From Pardosa pseudoannulata (taxonomy: Eukaryota; Arthropoda; Arachnida; Araneae; Lycosidae): 64,000 bases of DNA. The position numbers and the translations under genes are program-made. Of this stretch, positions 11,741 through 25,723 are shown in pieces (the stretch's first letter is position 1; each line of letters opens with the position of its first letter). Under the pieces are notes generated by a model. That model was not told where the DNA came from and made no database searches. It saw nothing but the letters and a program-made list of their open reading frames with translations. The DNA lies in NCBI GenBank assembly GCA_032207245.1, contig CM063508.1, positions 114,787,302 to 114,851,301 of the forward strand, read 5' to 3'.

Positions 11741-12619
11741 TCCCTATATAATAATAGCCTACGTTATCTGTCCGTCCTCAAATTTATGAAGTGGTTGGAC
11801 CAAGAATGGATAGAGACATCCATATTGGATTCTTGATGAGTTAGGCTTAGCAAAATTCAAAGCGAGTAAAGTATCTTCTTCTAAACTATCTATCCGATTC
11901 TAAAATAAGTTGGTATAAATATGCTTCATATAACAGCAAAAAATACTGTCGTATTTAAAACGTTCGAAATCCACCCTACCCCCCTTTTCGAGCGTTTAAT
12001 GCCATTATTTCAAGCCCTATTTTCCCAGTTAAGAGTAGGCGATTAAATTTATCAATTTATCACATAATAAATAGGTAAAAATAGCCTTTTTTTTCTAGTA
12101 TTATGTATAATTTCCGGGCGCTTGGCGACTATGCTAAAGTGTAGTAAAATTTTTAAGAGACTTTACGTTATGTAAAAGATATATAGCTTCAAAACGTTTC
12201 GGTAGTGTAAAGTTTCACAATTCCAACAGTGTTACTTAAAGTACGGAGGTGTTTCTTTGTATGTCTGTATAATCTCCGGGCGCTTGTCGGCTTGGCTAAA
12301 ATGTAGTAAAATTTTTAAGAGACTTTACGTTATGTAAGAGATTGTAGCTTCAAAACGTTTCGGTAGTATAAAATTCCACAACTTCTTCAATACACGTCCG
12401 TATTTTAGTACGGACGTGTTTCTTTGTATGTCTATATAATCTCCGGGCGCATGTCAGCTTGGCTAAAATATAGTAAATTTTTTAAGAGACTTTACGTTAT
12501 GTAAGAGATTATACCTTCAAATGCTTTGGTAGTATAAAATTTCACTACTTCAACAGTGTTACTTAAAATACGGAGTGTTTCTTCGTATGCCTATTAATCT
12601 CCGGGCGCTTGTCGGGTGC
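11741..12619 (+). mobile_element. Non-autonomous Helitron (5' end and internal array)
   Basis: It begins after an A with TCCCTATATAATAATAGCCT, a typical Helitron 5' terminus, and is collinear with the copy at 41428 for several segments (GGATAGAGACATCCATATTGG, GCGATTAAATTTATCAATTT in paraphrase). From 12110 the homology gives way to a tandem array (next entry). No hairpin plus CTRR 3' end is found, so the right side is truncated or unrecognised. Confidence 0.7.
12107..12619. repeat. ~162-bp tandem repeat inside the Helitron
   Basis: There are three full units and the start of a fourth. Each begins with CTCCGGGCGCTTGTCGGCTT-like sequence and contains AAGAGACTTTACGTTATGTA and TTTCGGTAGTATAAA. 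Units start near 12110, 12270, 12437 and 12596. Unit two contains a small hairpin (ACACGTCCGT...ACGGACGTGT). Confidence 0.85.
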
Positions 12620-13567
12620 ATTGCTTGGCGGGCTCGCAATCTGCCCACCACACCGTTAGGAACATGTACATTGGCCAGGAACCAGGCCATATGGGCCCAG
12701 TTCTGTGCTTGATTGTATGTTTATACAAATTAACAATGTTCGAAATTCAAGAAAATCAAAACCAGACATTTCTAGAATCGATTCATATATTTATTTACAA
12801 GCTGAAACTTTTTGTGTACAAGAAACTAATGACAGCTTTATAAAAGATGATACATAAGAAATTGCTAACAGATGTACATGGTTACAAAAGGATTTTAAAA
12901 GACAAGCACTGGAAACCAAAATTGCAACTTAGAACATGGACAAAAACTTCAGTTAAACAACGGTTTCAAAAGCATTAAAAGTGGAGAAAAACACAAAATC
13001 TATACGCATGTGAACGGAAATGGCAAATGAATGGCAGGCTAGTTAAAATCAATAATAATAAGGGAGTAAAGAGTAACATTACGCATATTGTGGTTCAAAA
13101 CACATAACTATTACTTAGTAACCGAAAATTAACAACAAATAAACTCTGAAATGTGATCCTGAATAAAACTCTTAACAGCTGAGGTGCTTTGGTTTTGCTT
13201 CCCTGGACAAATGCTAAAATCGATGAATGCAACTTTACATATTTTATAACAGGCAATATTCTCCGTAAAATTGTATTTGGTTTGGCAAGATGAAATGCTT
13301 GCAAGGAAATCAAGCATTTCAACCGGAAAACTTGTATGTCTTTTTTGGGGGGAAAGGGGGAATGAAAAAAAAGAAATGATGTGACACCTTTTGATTCAAT
13401 TTGATGCTACAGGCAGTTTATATATAGAACAAACAGATCTGGCGTAAACTAGATTAAATATTCTACAGATTTAAAAAGAGTAAAAACCGAATCCATTATT
13501 TATTTCTGTACACCAGCAATATTTATAGAAAATAGAAACTAAGAACAAGAAAAATAACCTGATCGTT

Positions 13568-13925
13568 TGGTTTGGTTTTGGTTTGGAGAGCTACAGTCTA
13601 CTATTTTGCAACGCGAGGGCTAAGGAGACCGTTGGTTTGGTTTGGAACGTTACGGTCTACTGTTTTGCAACAAGAAAACTAATGAGATCGGGACCTACTG
13701 CTTAAAGCCGATTCTGAACGGTTATGAACATCCATGCCCGAAATGGGATTAGAATCCACGAAATCCGATACTGAAGAGCAGCGTCTTACCCATTCGACCA
13801 TCGTACGGCGGTATGGTTTTAGTTCATCATGGTCCATTTTTTACTACACAGGGGCTAATTACAACCGGGAACTCTGCCTAAAATCCGATTCCGAACGGCA
13901 ACACAGTAGCAAAATTCGGAAAAGC
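13568..13925 (-). mobile_element. Cluster of three SINE (family A) pieces
   Basis: A 3'-tail fragment (13568-13632), a full copy (13634-13809) and a further partial copy (13813-13925) lie head to tail in the same orientation. The full copy keeps the A-box and B-box regions. They could come from repeated insertion or local duplication. Confidence 0.7.
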
Positions 13926-15004
13926 AGATTTAGAACGTATACAAACATCACATTAATACACAAAATCCAGCTAAACGGCATCACTCTACCTATTCCTAAC
14001 ATTTGAAACTAGTATTAATAATAATTTCAATTATCAGATATAACTTTTTTTAAAATTTTGAAAAAAAAATGCATTTTATCAATATTTGAAACATTTTATG
14101 AACATTTCTAACAGTTCTATACTTTAGAAATTCATTATTTACCTTATATACAAAGTAAAATTAATATGCTTCGGAGTGCATAAGTGCATAATCGTAATTC
14201 TGTATTTAAAAGTAAAAGAGATATATTTAGTTCAGAAAAAATGAATATTTTCCCAATTATTTATTTTTTCAGCTAATGCTTACCATGCACAATTTTTGGT
14301 TAATCTTCAAACAATATTTAATAATTCAAATATAATGGTTTACATTTTAAATACATTTTCACGAAAATCGGTTAAAAACAATAAAAAAATATGTTTAAAA
14401 GTCCACTGTTGCCTTAAACCTTACTTCATTTCAAAAGTAGGACCAACCATAACATATGCAACTTATAATGATGGAAAATGTCCCCCCATTACTGGTCAGA
14501 ACAGAATTATTACAATAAAAGTTAGCGTTAAGAATACACTGTCGCCTTTTAAAACCAATTATACGTCAACAGCGAAAGCAAACCGTAACGTGTGTCGCGA
14601 GCTCGGCTGTTTTTGTTTTCCCGCCGGTGGCAACGCAAAAAGAGAGGAAAAGAAAATAAAGTTGTTGTTGTTGCTGATGTCGCAGTGTAGTCTGTGGTCG
14701 AATGTTTCATTTTTGAATACTAATTTGCTCTCCCAAAAGACTATTTTTTAGAGAATAGAACAACGTGAATGACTTAAAATGATGAAAAATTGAAAGTTTC
14801 AAAATGAATGATTACCAATGATTACCAATCAAAATGAATACCATGAATGATTTAAAAAAATTATGAAAACAATTGAACTATTACTGATCAGAACAGAATG
14901 ATTGTCAGATTCATTACCACAAAACTGGTCTATAACAAAGAAAAAAAAAGGAATTTTATTTAAAAATAATTCTATCACTAAAGATTTTTATCGATTGTTA
15001 TTAA

Positions 15005-15741
15005 CCGTTTGAGTGCGGCGAAGAGCTGTCGAGCCTCGCTTGTTATGTGCCAAAAATGCGGAAAAGCGATCTTCTTGTTTTGTTCTGAAAATACGGAGAC
15101 GCTGCTGTTGGTTAGTATAATTTTCACTTCTATTGAGAGCAGTTGAATTCATATTAATGGCAGTTTGTATTCATTTTACTCATTTGTGATTTTTAATAAT
15201 ATAATAATTCAAATGAAATACAGTGGTGAGTAGTAATGCAATAGAGCCGTGGATTGTGTTACGGTAGACAAAATGAGGGTGTTTTATTTATTATTTATTT
15301 GTAGTAAAAAAAACTTTTCGTTGTTGTATAGAAATTAGAAACTGTTTTCACTTTCTCAACTAGTGTTATACTGATCATTATTGATGCTATAGAGGAGGAA
15401 TGGTTAGCAAGCAAAAATGCCACAGGAAGACTACCAATAAGTACAAAGTTTGCTTTAGAAAAATTGCCTGGGCAAAACTTGCGACAGTGTGATATATACA
15501 GTTAAAAAAAAAATAGTAATGGAATTAGACGATCCAACTTAATTTGCGCGATATGGAATTTGTGAAACAAAACATTCTTATAATAAGTGAGAATAAAGAA
15601 TATTTTTGTTGGTAAAAATTACTTGTTACATAATAATTAGTGTTAATTAGAACCATTTCTATTGTTCTCAAAAAAAATTATTACGCATTTCATTCCGCAC
15701 TATTAGCATATATATAAGAAAACTCTTCAGCACTCAAACGG
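15005..15741. mobile_element. piggyBac-like MITE, 737 bp, TTAA-flanked
   Basis: The inverted ends CCGTTTGAGTGCGGCGAAGA and (from the right) CCGTTTGAGTGCTGAAGAGT are bounded by TTAA at 15001-15004 and 15742-15745. A TTAA target site and an inverted repeat of this length are diagnostic of the piggyBac superfamily. No transposase frame is left. Confidence 0.8.
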
Positions 15742-15807
15742 TTAATAAATTACCAAACATAATAAGGGTTGATTTTTAAGGTAGATTATATATAATTTAA
15801 AAAAAAG

Positions 15808-16185
15808 CCCGTTGGTGTCGGGGTAACGCTTTGCTCTCCTAAAGCCCAGATCCGAGTTTCAACCCTCGGGACGGACACTCTGCCTTTCATTTCAGTAAGT
15901 GGATAAATTTTGGACCGAGCATGCTTGGGAGCTAAAACTTTAGGCGGAACTGTGGGGGGTTCCGCCTGAGGATGACGGCCTAACCGTGATATACAATTCA
16001 CACTTTAGGGTCCTTGGATTTGAAAACGGAAATTCGCACCGTAAATTGTTTACTGCACAACATGATACCGTTTTGTCGTTGCATTATTTACTACCGGCCG
16101 ATTGAGACATAGTCGTGTCGGTAAGAGTCGCCCTGAGCCATTGCCACTTAGATAGGCTGTCGCGCCGAGGAGTTTATATAATTAA
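15808..16185 (+). mobile_element. Second tRNA-like SINE (family B)
   Basis: GGTGTCGGGGTAACGCTTTG (A-box-like) and GATCCGAGTTTCAACCCTCG (B-box-like) form a tRNA-type head. They are followed by a GC-rich body ending near GTCGCGCCGAGGAG. The GC content contrasts sharply with the surroundings. The sequence is unrelated to family A beyond the promoter boxes. Confidence 0.55.
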
Positions 16186-17156
16186 AAAAGTAGATTACAT
16201 GTATACAAGGATATCATCAGAAAAATGCATTATGAGGGCACTGCACCTGACAGAAATATAAGGTCATGTGGTAAGGATCGTTGCAAATATTAAAAACAAT
16301 AGTATAAACAGAGCTCCTACAAATTTCAAAGCTCCATTCCCTCTCTATCTACTTCTATTGTACTTTATTTTACACATTTACATACAAAGAAAATGTGTAC
16401 AATTTTGTCCCTATTTGAACCACAAAATATGCAAAAGATTTACCCTACTCAAATATTAAAAATAATGCAATGATAAATTCCAAATATGTCAGCATGTTGC
16501 AACACAATTATTTCATATGCAAACACTAAAACATTCAATATGGAAATAACTTTGAGATCACAGTTTAAGTGCTAGTTGTGACTAATATACAATCTAATGA
16601 AGTATGCAAAAATAGGAGGAAATATTTATATTAATATAAAGAAGTTCTTCAAACAATCTCACAATGTACATTCAGCATGAAATGAAAGCATATAGCACTC
16701 ATTCACACAATAAACTAAAATTCTAGAGTTAAAACAAGACAATTTGCATGTGTGCAGGCAATAAAACAATACTTAACCCACTCCAAATACAGGAGATACT
16801 TTTTACTTGGACTGATATTATAGACTTTCACATTAAACCAGTCAACTGTAAAATCTAAACAAATGAACACGTTCGCTGCCATCTACAAGAGTACTCATAG
16901 TTGTAAAACTGAGGTAATTCTACAAGGAGATAATTCGTTATTATTGTCTCCTTCCTTAAATCACAGTATATGTATTTCCATAGCAAGAAATTAGGAGTTT
17001 AGATGTTTTGCATACAAGAAGGGTCTAGTACTATATTTGGCATACTAAAATGGATCATTTTACTGAAAATATTTAGAGAGAAAAACTGTTTATTTTGTTT
17101 CTCCGACTTTTTGCATCTGGGAATAATCGTTGTCATAAACCCGGGTTAACTTTTAA

Positions 17157-17367
17157 CCCTTTGGCTGTCTCTATATAAGAGAATAATTATTTGATGTACA
17201 TTAGATATAAAGCTCTAAATTTCATACGTCTAGCTGAAAATATAACTAAATTTAACACTACACCAAATTATTTTTCACTTAAAATATAGTTCATTGTATA
17301 TGACATGTGATATACAAACGTATAAAACATTAGATATGTATATCACATGTACAGGACAGGCAATGGG
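17157..17367. mobile_element. piggyBac-like MITE, 211 bp, TTAA-flanked
   Basis: The ends CCCTTTGGCTGTC and GACAGGCAATGGG are near-perfect inverted repeats flanked by TTAA (17153-17156, 17368-17371). There is an internal inverted pair, ACATGTGATATAC / GTATATCACATGT. It is short and non-coding. Confidence 0.75.
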
Positions 17368-20140
17368 TTAAATACTTCTTCACATACGTTATTTTTAATT
17401 AGAGAGTGATTTATTATCTTATAAATTTATTTTTAACGGAATTACTTAGTATTTCAGAAATGACAACTAAAAAAAATCCAAACATTTGTTTATTTAAAAT
17501 GTGTTCGATGAAAAATGAACGTAGTAATATATATTTTTCGATACCAAATTGCATAGTCTCTTTACCTCTTTAGACCATATTATTAGCAATTGAAAATAAA
17601 TCGTTTAAAAAATTAGAATTATCAGATTTTTTTTTATAAAATACTGACAAATAAGAAAGAAAAAAAAATGCAGTTTAAGGATGAATTTTGTTACCTTTTT
17701 TTCTTGCTAGGATATCCTTTTTTTAATAAATATTTGATGTATAGATTTTTTTTTTAACTTTTTTTATCCATAGTCAATTATATAAAGCACTTATATCAAC
17801 TTAACATTGGACTAAGCTTCCAGTGTACTGGGAATCCGTATTGATGGGAAGACTATGCAATAATATGCAATCCACGAACCGATATAATCAGTATTCCATA
17901 TAATTTGAAGAACACAACAATCAAGAATTTTTATCATTTATTGAAATTTTAATAAGTAAACTTCGGTGAGTTTATTTATAGCGAAACATAATTGTTGTAT
18001 CTTCATTCAAACAATAGAACTACAACAAATAATTTAAAAACTTAAAAATTATAAGAGGATTTTGTCGCATGTGGATGGATGTATCTTATCAGCACTGGCA
18101 GCGAACGTGTTACAAGCTTTGGAGACGTGCAAATGATTCAAAGTAAAACATACGTAAAAGAAGTTATTTAAATCTGAAAGAGAAAAATGGCACATACTGA
18201 TTAATATCTGAAAATATGAAATGAAAGGTTTTCGGTACCCTAAAAAAGTTCAATAACACTATTGCACAAGTCTATATACAACATTTGCTGACGTTTTCAT
18301 CGTAACTGGAGTTTTGATCAACTTGAAACAAGAAAATTTCATTGATGACAGCATATAAAATGTATAATACCAACATTCTTCATAGTCTTGCTGCTAAGAA
18401 ATTGAAAGTAGCAGTTTTTTTTTTTACATTTTTTTTCCTTAAATGATCGTTTTATGATTTCGTACCAAATAATTAAGTCAAAAATTGCACATTTATTCAT
18501 ATTACAATGCAGTACCATAAATATATTATTAAATATACTTTCACAGACCAACTCTCTTTCACTATTTCATATTACATATAAATTAATCTCTTATAGCTTT
18601 ATACAAAAAGATTTTTTAAATCTAATCACGAATCAATAACTTCAATTTGATCTGAAATGTAAGCAATCACTAAATAAGTGATATTTTACAGTGGAATGAA
18701 TACAAAACAAGAATATTTAGATTAATATAAAACTCCTTAAGATCTTAGCCTGAAAAAAAAAAAGTTTACAATTCCAGTTTCTGCAACAATTTTTCAAATA
18801 ACGATTTCAACAGTATATAAAAATGATTGCTTAAAACAATTTTTTATATAATTCTAACACAATTTTTGCGTTTATTTCTTCAATTTTTCAAAAATAAAAA
18901 AATATTATTACTGAATTTAGCGATAACATACATTTAAATATTTTTTAAAAACTGATATTTAACTACAATTTTATAAGTATGATATATGTAATTAATGCAT
19001 TTAAAACTTAGCACGTATAAAGTTTCTTATCTATATTATGTGCTTAGGCTACAATTATATATATATATACAAATGAATATCTAGTGAAAATAAAAAGTTT
19101 AAAATAACCTATCTTTAAACAAAGTTAAATTTTATTGTTAATAGCACAATCAACACAAGGATATGTACAATTTGTATTTAGATATAATTAATCAATGAAA
19201 TATTTTTGTAATTATTTTAAATTTTATAGTTATTTAATATAACGTAACTTAAATTCCGCTTTTGATTTTAAGAATTTGAAAAGGAACAGGATTTCTAGGT
19301 AGCCACATCTATGGAGCTTTAGACAGAGATAATAAGAGATAAGTATGTTCGTTACCGCAATTTTGGGTAGCTAAGCCGCCCATAGGACGAACACGTGATA
19401 ATTGATTGAAAGTAAATGAAATTTCATCGGATAAACTGTCCTTAGTATATAAGCCGCATACTTAATAAGGCGATTTCACGCAGTAGGGCAAATCTCAATT
19501 TATGACAATTCTGGCTTTAGTTTCAAACGGAAAGGCAGTTTATTGTTTGTCTATTGGCTATTGTAAACCTGAAAATGAATGGGAAGGGCATTATAGTAGT
19601 TAACCGTATCATTGGTCTTCCAGCAAAGATTGTAAAGCTCATTTGCCAAATCATAATTATTAATAAAAAAGCACACACTTTAAATTGAAATTTTGGCGGT
19701 ATGTGCAATGGGTGTTAAAGACTCGCCACAAATGAAAAATGGCATCCATACAGAATACTGTGCAGTCATAAAGCCAAAAAAGAACGCACGAAATTTTGGA
19801 ATTAAAAATGTTGGGTCTATTCTGACAACTCTATGGCGCTTATGTTAGTCAAAACGTGTGCATGAAGTTTTACAGCAATGTGGAGCGCTAGTGAACCAGC
19901 AAATGAGAATGTTAATAATTAGTCATATGATGACGAGTAAGAAGCAAAATTAAGTTGAGTAAAGATTTATGTAAAAATAATTGAGCTAATCAGGAAGTAA
20001 TTTTGTGTGCAAAGTCGCCAAGGTTACCACAATCAGAAGGGAAACAAAGAAGTTTCGCCAAAGGTTGCAATTTTAGGGATAATTTATTTTAAAATACAAT
20101 TGTGGCACAAGTAAGTTAGTTTTCGGTTAAAATATTACAA

Positions 20141-20182
<42 letters not shown>

Positions 20183-20190
20183 TTGTGTGT
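20141..20190. repeat. (AT)n(GT)n microsatellite
   Basis: About ten AT dinucleotides are followed by (GT)~11 with one T interruption. Confidence 0.9.
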
Positions 20191-20327
20191 ATTTTATAAA
20201 TGTATATATACATAAAGAGTTAAACCAAACCAAGAGAATGAATAGCAAAATACTCTAATCGTTACACTGTTGTCTAACTCGGCTCCGGCGCATTTGTATA
20301 GTATAGGAATAGCACTCGATACTGAAC

Positions 20328-20501
20328 GGTTTGGTTTGAAACGCTACGGTCTACTGTTTTGCATACGAGGGCTAATGAGACCAGGACCTACTGCTTAAAG
20401 CCAATTCCGAACAGCTACGAACATCTATGCCCGCAGCAGGAATCCAACCAGCGAACTATGGCTCCGAAGAGCAAAGCCCTACCTTTCGCCCATCGTTCGG
20501 C
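20328..20501 (-). mobile_element. tRNA-derived SINE (family A), full-length
   Basis: Read on the minus strand, the copy runs from the GCCGAACGATGGGC head to the CAAACC tail. It aligns over its length with the copies at 6161 and 13634. Confidence 0.75.
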
Positions 20502-20604
20502 TTGATACTGTATGGAACGCGATATTTGGTTGATACTGTTTAGCACATTATGGAGAAAACAATCCAAATAAATCGTGTTTTAGAAGCATGTGAGAAACAC
20601 GCAG

Positions 20605-20704
<100 letters not shown>

Positions 20705-23700
20705 ATTGGTCGTAGGGGAAACAACATTTCTTCAAATAGGTTGCAGACTTTGTTAAATTCCACCTTTTAAACAGACATAAGCTGCGGATTATCTACCCGA
20801 AATTGCAGTACATCTATTATTCCAGAATTACATCTTTTTTATTTAGTTATATGAAAGGCCGTTTTCAGACAAAAATTAATGTATAAACCAATTACTAAAC
20901 CTAAATAAACTATGTAATAAAAGTATGTATAGTTAAAATATTGATTGTTTTTTCATTATGGTCAAAATGTGGAGGTAGTATAAATGTTGCTTTCTCGCTA
21001 ATTACATGACTTCCGACACTGAAACATCTAACCAAAAATACATCAACAAAAAGATAAAATAATGATATTCATTAATAGAATGAACAAGCATACGCATTAT
21101 TTGCATTAGATAGGTTGTTTTTTTTTTTTAAAAAAAAAAGAAGGCTTACATTTTCAGTGAGTTAAAATCAAACAGTAAAGCATTCGTTAAAAATAAAAAA
21201 TAATTTAATAGGAAATAAATTTCTATGATTATGTTATTACAAAGCTCAGAACTGCAAAAACCATAAATGAGAATGATAAGGAAGACAATGGCATGAGGGA
21301 TTTTAAACGAAAGTCTACAGTCATCAGTAACTCGAGGCTATCATTTCTTTCCCTTTTCGTTTAGACTTATTGGATATAACTACAGTCACCGAACACTTTT
21401 CTTTCAAACTAAAGTCATGATAAAAGATGCAAATGTAAAGTAAAAACCACATAATAATATGCATGCTTTTTATGACAACTATGTGAATGAATAAAGGAAA
21501 ACATAAGATATGTGCAAGTATACATGTAACATTTTTTGGATGTAAAAAGACAACTGCATGGAAGACTGAAAACCATCAAGTGGCTGGTGTGGCAATCTCT
21601 CTTAAACACTGATATTTGGACAAAAGACAATAAAGAAAGTAAGATTTAATCAAAATATATCTGAAGAACAATTGCCTAACATTACATTTTACATAATAAT
21701 ACAGTGATTTATACATTACTAAACTCATTGAGATACACAAGATTATTACTGTAAGGTATTTTAATCAAATATGTTACATCTTTATACCTGCACATACAAA
21801 ATGATTTAAGATAAAATAGCTTAGAGTTACAAAGATTTTTTTTCACATAATAAATGTGGAGCAAGTTGAAAGATAAGATATACAATCAACTTGCTAAAAA
21901 CTTGAATGGACTTTTAAATCATCTACAATATATTATTTCAGGCAGACATCTGGTAGCAATAAAAGCTTAATTGTGTAAAACTGTGGCAAACAAATATTAA
22001 ACATTATATATATAATATTTTTAAACTGAAACTTTGTGTGAGATTAATTTTAACAAATTCATAGACAGTATTATAAAGACTAGGTTTTCATTCTCTATGT
22101 AGGATCACCTTTAACCCAAGCTGAATAAATATAAACTTCTTAAAGAGTCTGTAACACAGGTGGGGTACCATTTTACCACTGGAGACCACATTTAAATTAA
22201 GCAGTAATAAAAGAAGCCACATACATTAATATACCTAAAACTCTGACATGTCAAATTATTGTACTTTGTATGGTTTTATCAATAAATTGCATTATATAAA
22301 AATAATACAAAAACATTAAGTTATTTATTATTTAACATAAAATATTGCAATATAAAATATTTTTGTATTCACATAATGGTAAGAAATTTGTTATAATATT
22401 AATCTTTAATTTTTTAATAAACTATGTACTGAATACTTTTTTAAATAAAAATAATAAAGAATACTTTTAAATAAATTTATAGCATTTCAAAGAAATATAA
22501 TAGAAAAGTAATAATATTATTAAAAAAAATTACAGAAAGAATACAATTCTATTAAAATTCAAATTTTCATAATCTTTATAAATAAATATTAATACAAGAG
22601 CTACCTTTTATGAAGGCCACACAAGACAATAAAGTAAAGAAAATTGTGGCCGCACAACATATGCCCTCAAGGTGGCACATTCCCTATCTATTGTTTATGT
22701 TATGGGAAATATAAATTATTCCAAACAGATTTAAAAGTAAATAGTTTTTTTTTAAAGTAAATCTGATTTTTATCATCTATTTAACTAAAAAAACAAGAGA
22801 TTTTAGGATAGTAGTAATTTTTAAAACTATGTGCCTTTTATGGATGAATTAGAAATATACTTAAAAATATACCATTGCCAGTTCAGAGAATTCAAGCTAT
22901 TAAAACTGAAAACTTATTCAAAAAACAATTTTAAACTAAATGTTCAGCAAATTCTTAACCCTCTTTGATATTTACACAAAATCAATAGCTCAGTTCCTCT
23001 TAATTCAGACCTTCCACATAAAAATTTTTGAAACCTTCATATTTTAATATATAATTCATCTGTCTTAATAAAATGTGGTAAAAGTGAGGGGTGCAATGAC
23101 TAAAACTATGTAAAACTATTAATAACAGCATAAAAATGAGAGTTAAAAGAAATAGTAATTTAGTATCAATATTATGTTTGATAAGTATTCATACATGTGA
23201 TTATTTGGCATTCATTCCCAACGTTTCCAAATATAAAGCTGAAATGCTAATAAAGATATCAGTGCAGTACTAACAGACGTCTCCCATAAAAGCTAGCAAA
23301 TTTCCTAAATTATTCATTTTAAATAAATAAAAAAATAATAGAGTAAAATGTGAAACAAAATGAATTAAATAAAAATTGACATTTTCAATCTATTTTAAAA
23401 TTTTCTTTTATGATTCAAAACTCAACATATCTATCAGATTGAGTAGATAAAATAATTTTTAAAATACCAAATTTGCTTTACATATAAAAAAAAAGATCAA
23501 ATAAAAGGAGAGTCAACTATAAATGCTATAACATGAAAGATAAAGATAAGTAATCTCTTCTAAAAATAAGTTTCCCCTATTAGAATTTTTCTTTGGCAAT
23601 TCGATTTTATAAATACGGGTTTTCAACAAGAAAGAGCATACAAATAAATGCTGATTCAAAGTAACAATCTTGGAAGATATATAATTCAAAAACTTTAAAA

Positions 23701-24536
23701 TAAAATAATCAAATAAAGTAAATCAATTCAAATCTTAAAGAATTAAATTTTTTTTGGAGGAATTAATAAAAAAAGAAAAACAAGTTCATTAAACTATTTA
23801 AATGCAAAATGAGCTTAGGAAATTAAAATGACTAAACAGTAATTAAAAAATTATTATAAAATAATAATGACATATAATGAGCTAAAAGTATAAGCCTTAT
23901 TGATTGAAATATAACTAAACTCCTGAAGTGAACTAACATTTTTATAAAAACATTTACCTACAAAGCTAAAAGATTAACAGTTTTGAACACATTCCTTTTT
24001 AATCCAAACTAAATCTTCAAATTATTAATTTTGCAACCAAACTTGAAATTGTTTTACTTAAAATATACAATTCCTGATTTTTTTTTTTTTTTTTTTTAAT
24101 TTCTACAAATTTATATGCATTATATGCATGTAAGTATAGCCAAAATTTCAAATTAAATTAAAATTTTAGATTCTTATAATAAATAGTATACTCTCAACAA
24201 AAGAAAATATAATTTACTACAAACTGTCTGTAAATTAATAATTATCTATAAAATTCTTGCTGAATCTACTGTTTACAAAACATAATATAAAAATTTCTAT
24301 AATATTGTAATGCAAATGATACATTTACTACATATACAATTTTATAAAATATTTTGATTAAATTGATATATTTTCTTTTTAGTGAAATCTTATATATTAG
24401 TTAATCTAATTATGTTAAGTAACTATTTTGATAGTTTATTAAATTATAAAATTTCCAATAAAAATCTCTTAAATATTCATATTAACACTGAATTACCAAA
24501 TATCATAAATTATGCTCCCCCCTCCCCCCCTCCACA

Positions 24537-24538
<2 letters not shown>

Positions 24539-24601
<63 letters not shown>
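24539..24601. repeat. (AT)n microsatellite
   Basis: About 31 uninterrupted AT dinucleotides, preceded by a C-rich run (cccccctcccccc). Confidence 0.97.
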
Positions 24602-24603
<2 letters not shown>

Positions 24604-25000
24604 AATGACAGCACAACTAAATTTCTAATAGAAAAAGAAAATTCCAAGTTAAAAACATTACTAGAAATTACCAAGAAACAATATTTATAAATCAACATAT
24701 TGAAAAATGGTGTTTTCTTAAAATTAAAATATTTTTAAATTAATTTTCACACCATAATCTAAAACTTCATCAAATCTAGATTCAGCTATCTAACAAAGTT
24801 CTAACCCAAAAACTTGTGTCCAAAAAAAAAAAAAAAAGAGCTTTCAAAAGAAGTAAAAAAGTTTTAAGATTAATTCATGGAAATATAGATTTGTTTTCAG
24901 CTTTGCCTAAAAAACTATCATACTACTAATTTCCATTTATAACTCTTGGTGCACATGTATGCATACATACCAAAATAAAAACAAAATGCACACTTATACA

Positions 25001-25389
25001 CAGGGCCGGGGCTAGTAAATGTGTAGAATGTGCATGCATGCAAGAAGCCAAATTTCTAAAGTAACCTATAAAATATATTAAAATTCAAAATAATAAAGGT
25101 AAAATTTAACAAATCCTGTCATTTAAAATTCAGTGGTATAAAAAGTCTTTGGAAAACCAGAATATCTGGTCAACCTAACCATAATGATAAACGTATAGTT
25201 TTAAATAACTTTTTTCAAACAAATGCACATATATATATTTTTTAAGCACTAAATAAAAAAAATTGTCCCTAGCCCTATGCTGCCTGCAGACATAAAGCTA
25301 ACGATCCCCTACATAAGCAATAATGTATAATTTTGATACCAAATTATACTTTTTCTTTATCACTATAGATAAGATTATCATCAGTTTAA

Positions 25390-25462
<73 letters not shown>

Positions 25463-25723
25463 AAAAATTTTGAATTATCAAAAAAGAAGAATGCAGCTTA
25501 TGGGTGCATATTATTTTGATAGGATATGCATTTTAAGACAAATATATGATGTATATTTTTAAAAAATTCTTTATGCCAAATCAATTATATAGTCAATTGT
25601 ATAAACATAATAGTAGGCTTCTATGCACTAGACTAAGTTAAGAATCTACTAACAATCTTACTGATAAGGGGCTTCCAAATGCTATCTTGCATGCAGGTGG
25701 CTAATAGCCAAGATCCGGCCCTG
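25001..25723. mobile_element. Non-autonomous hAT element, 723 bp
   Basis: The termini CAGGGCCGGGGCTAGTAAAT and, from the right, CAGGGCCGGATCTTGGCTAT share the CAGGGCCGG core. Both ends also carry a GCATGCAAG block just inside. The flanking octamers (cttataca, cctataat) match at five positions, a decayed 8-bp target duplication. The interior includes the (AT)n(GT)n tract at 25389-25462; there is no transposase. Confidence 0.7.
25389..25462. repeat. (AT)n(GT)n microsatellite
   Basis: AT dinucleotides with a single TA-phase slip, then (GT)~9. It lies inside the hAT element. Confidence 0.93.

Noticed and set aside
12107..12619. Regular ~162-bp repeats considered as a CRISPR-like array
   Set aside because: Units are contiguous without unique spacers and sit inside a eukaryotic Helitron.
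14296..14751. 151-codon + strand frame
   Set aside because: No recognisable family, no splice partners, mixed AT-rich composition and adjacent to transposons; not supported as a gene.
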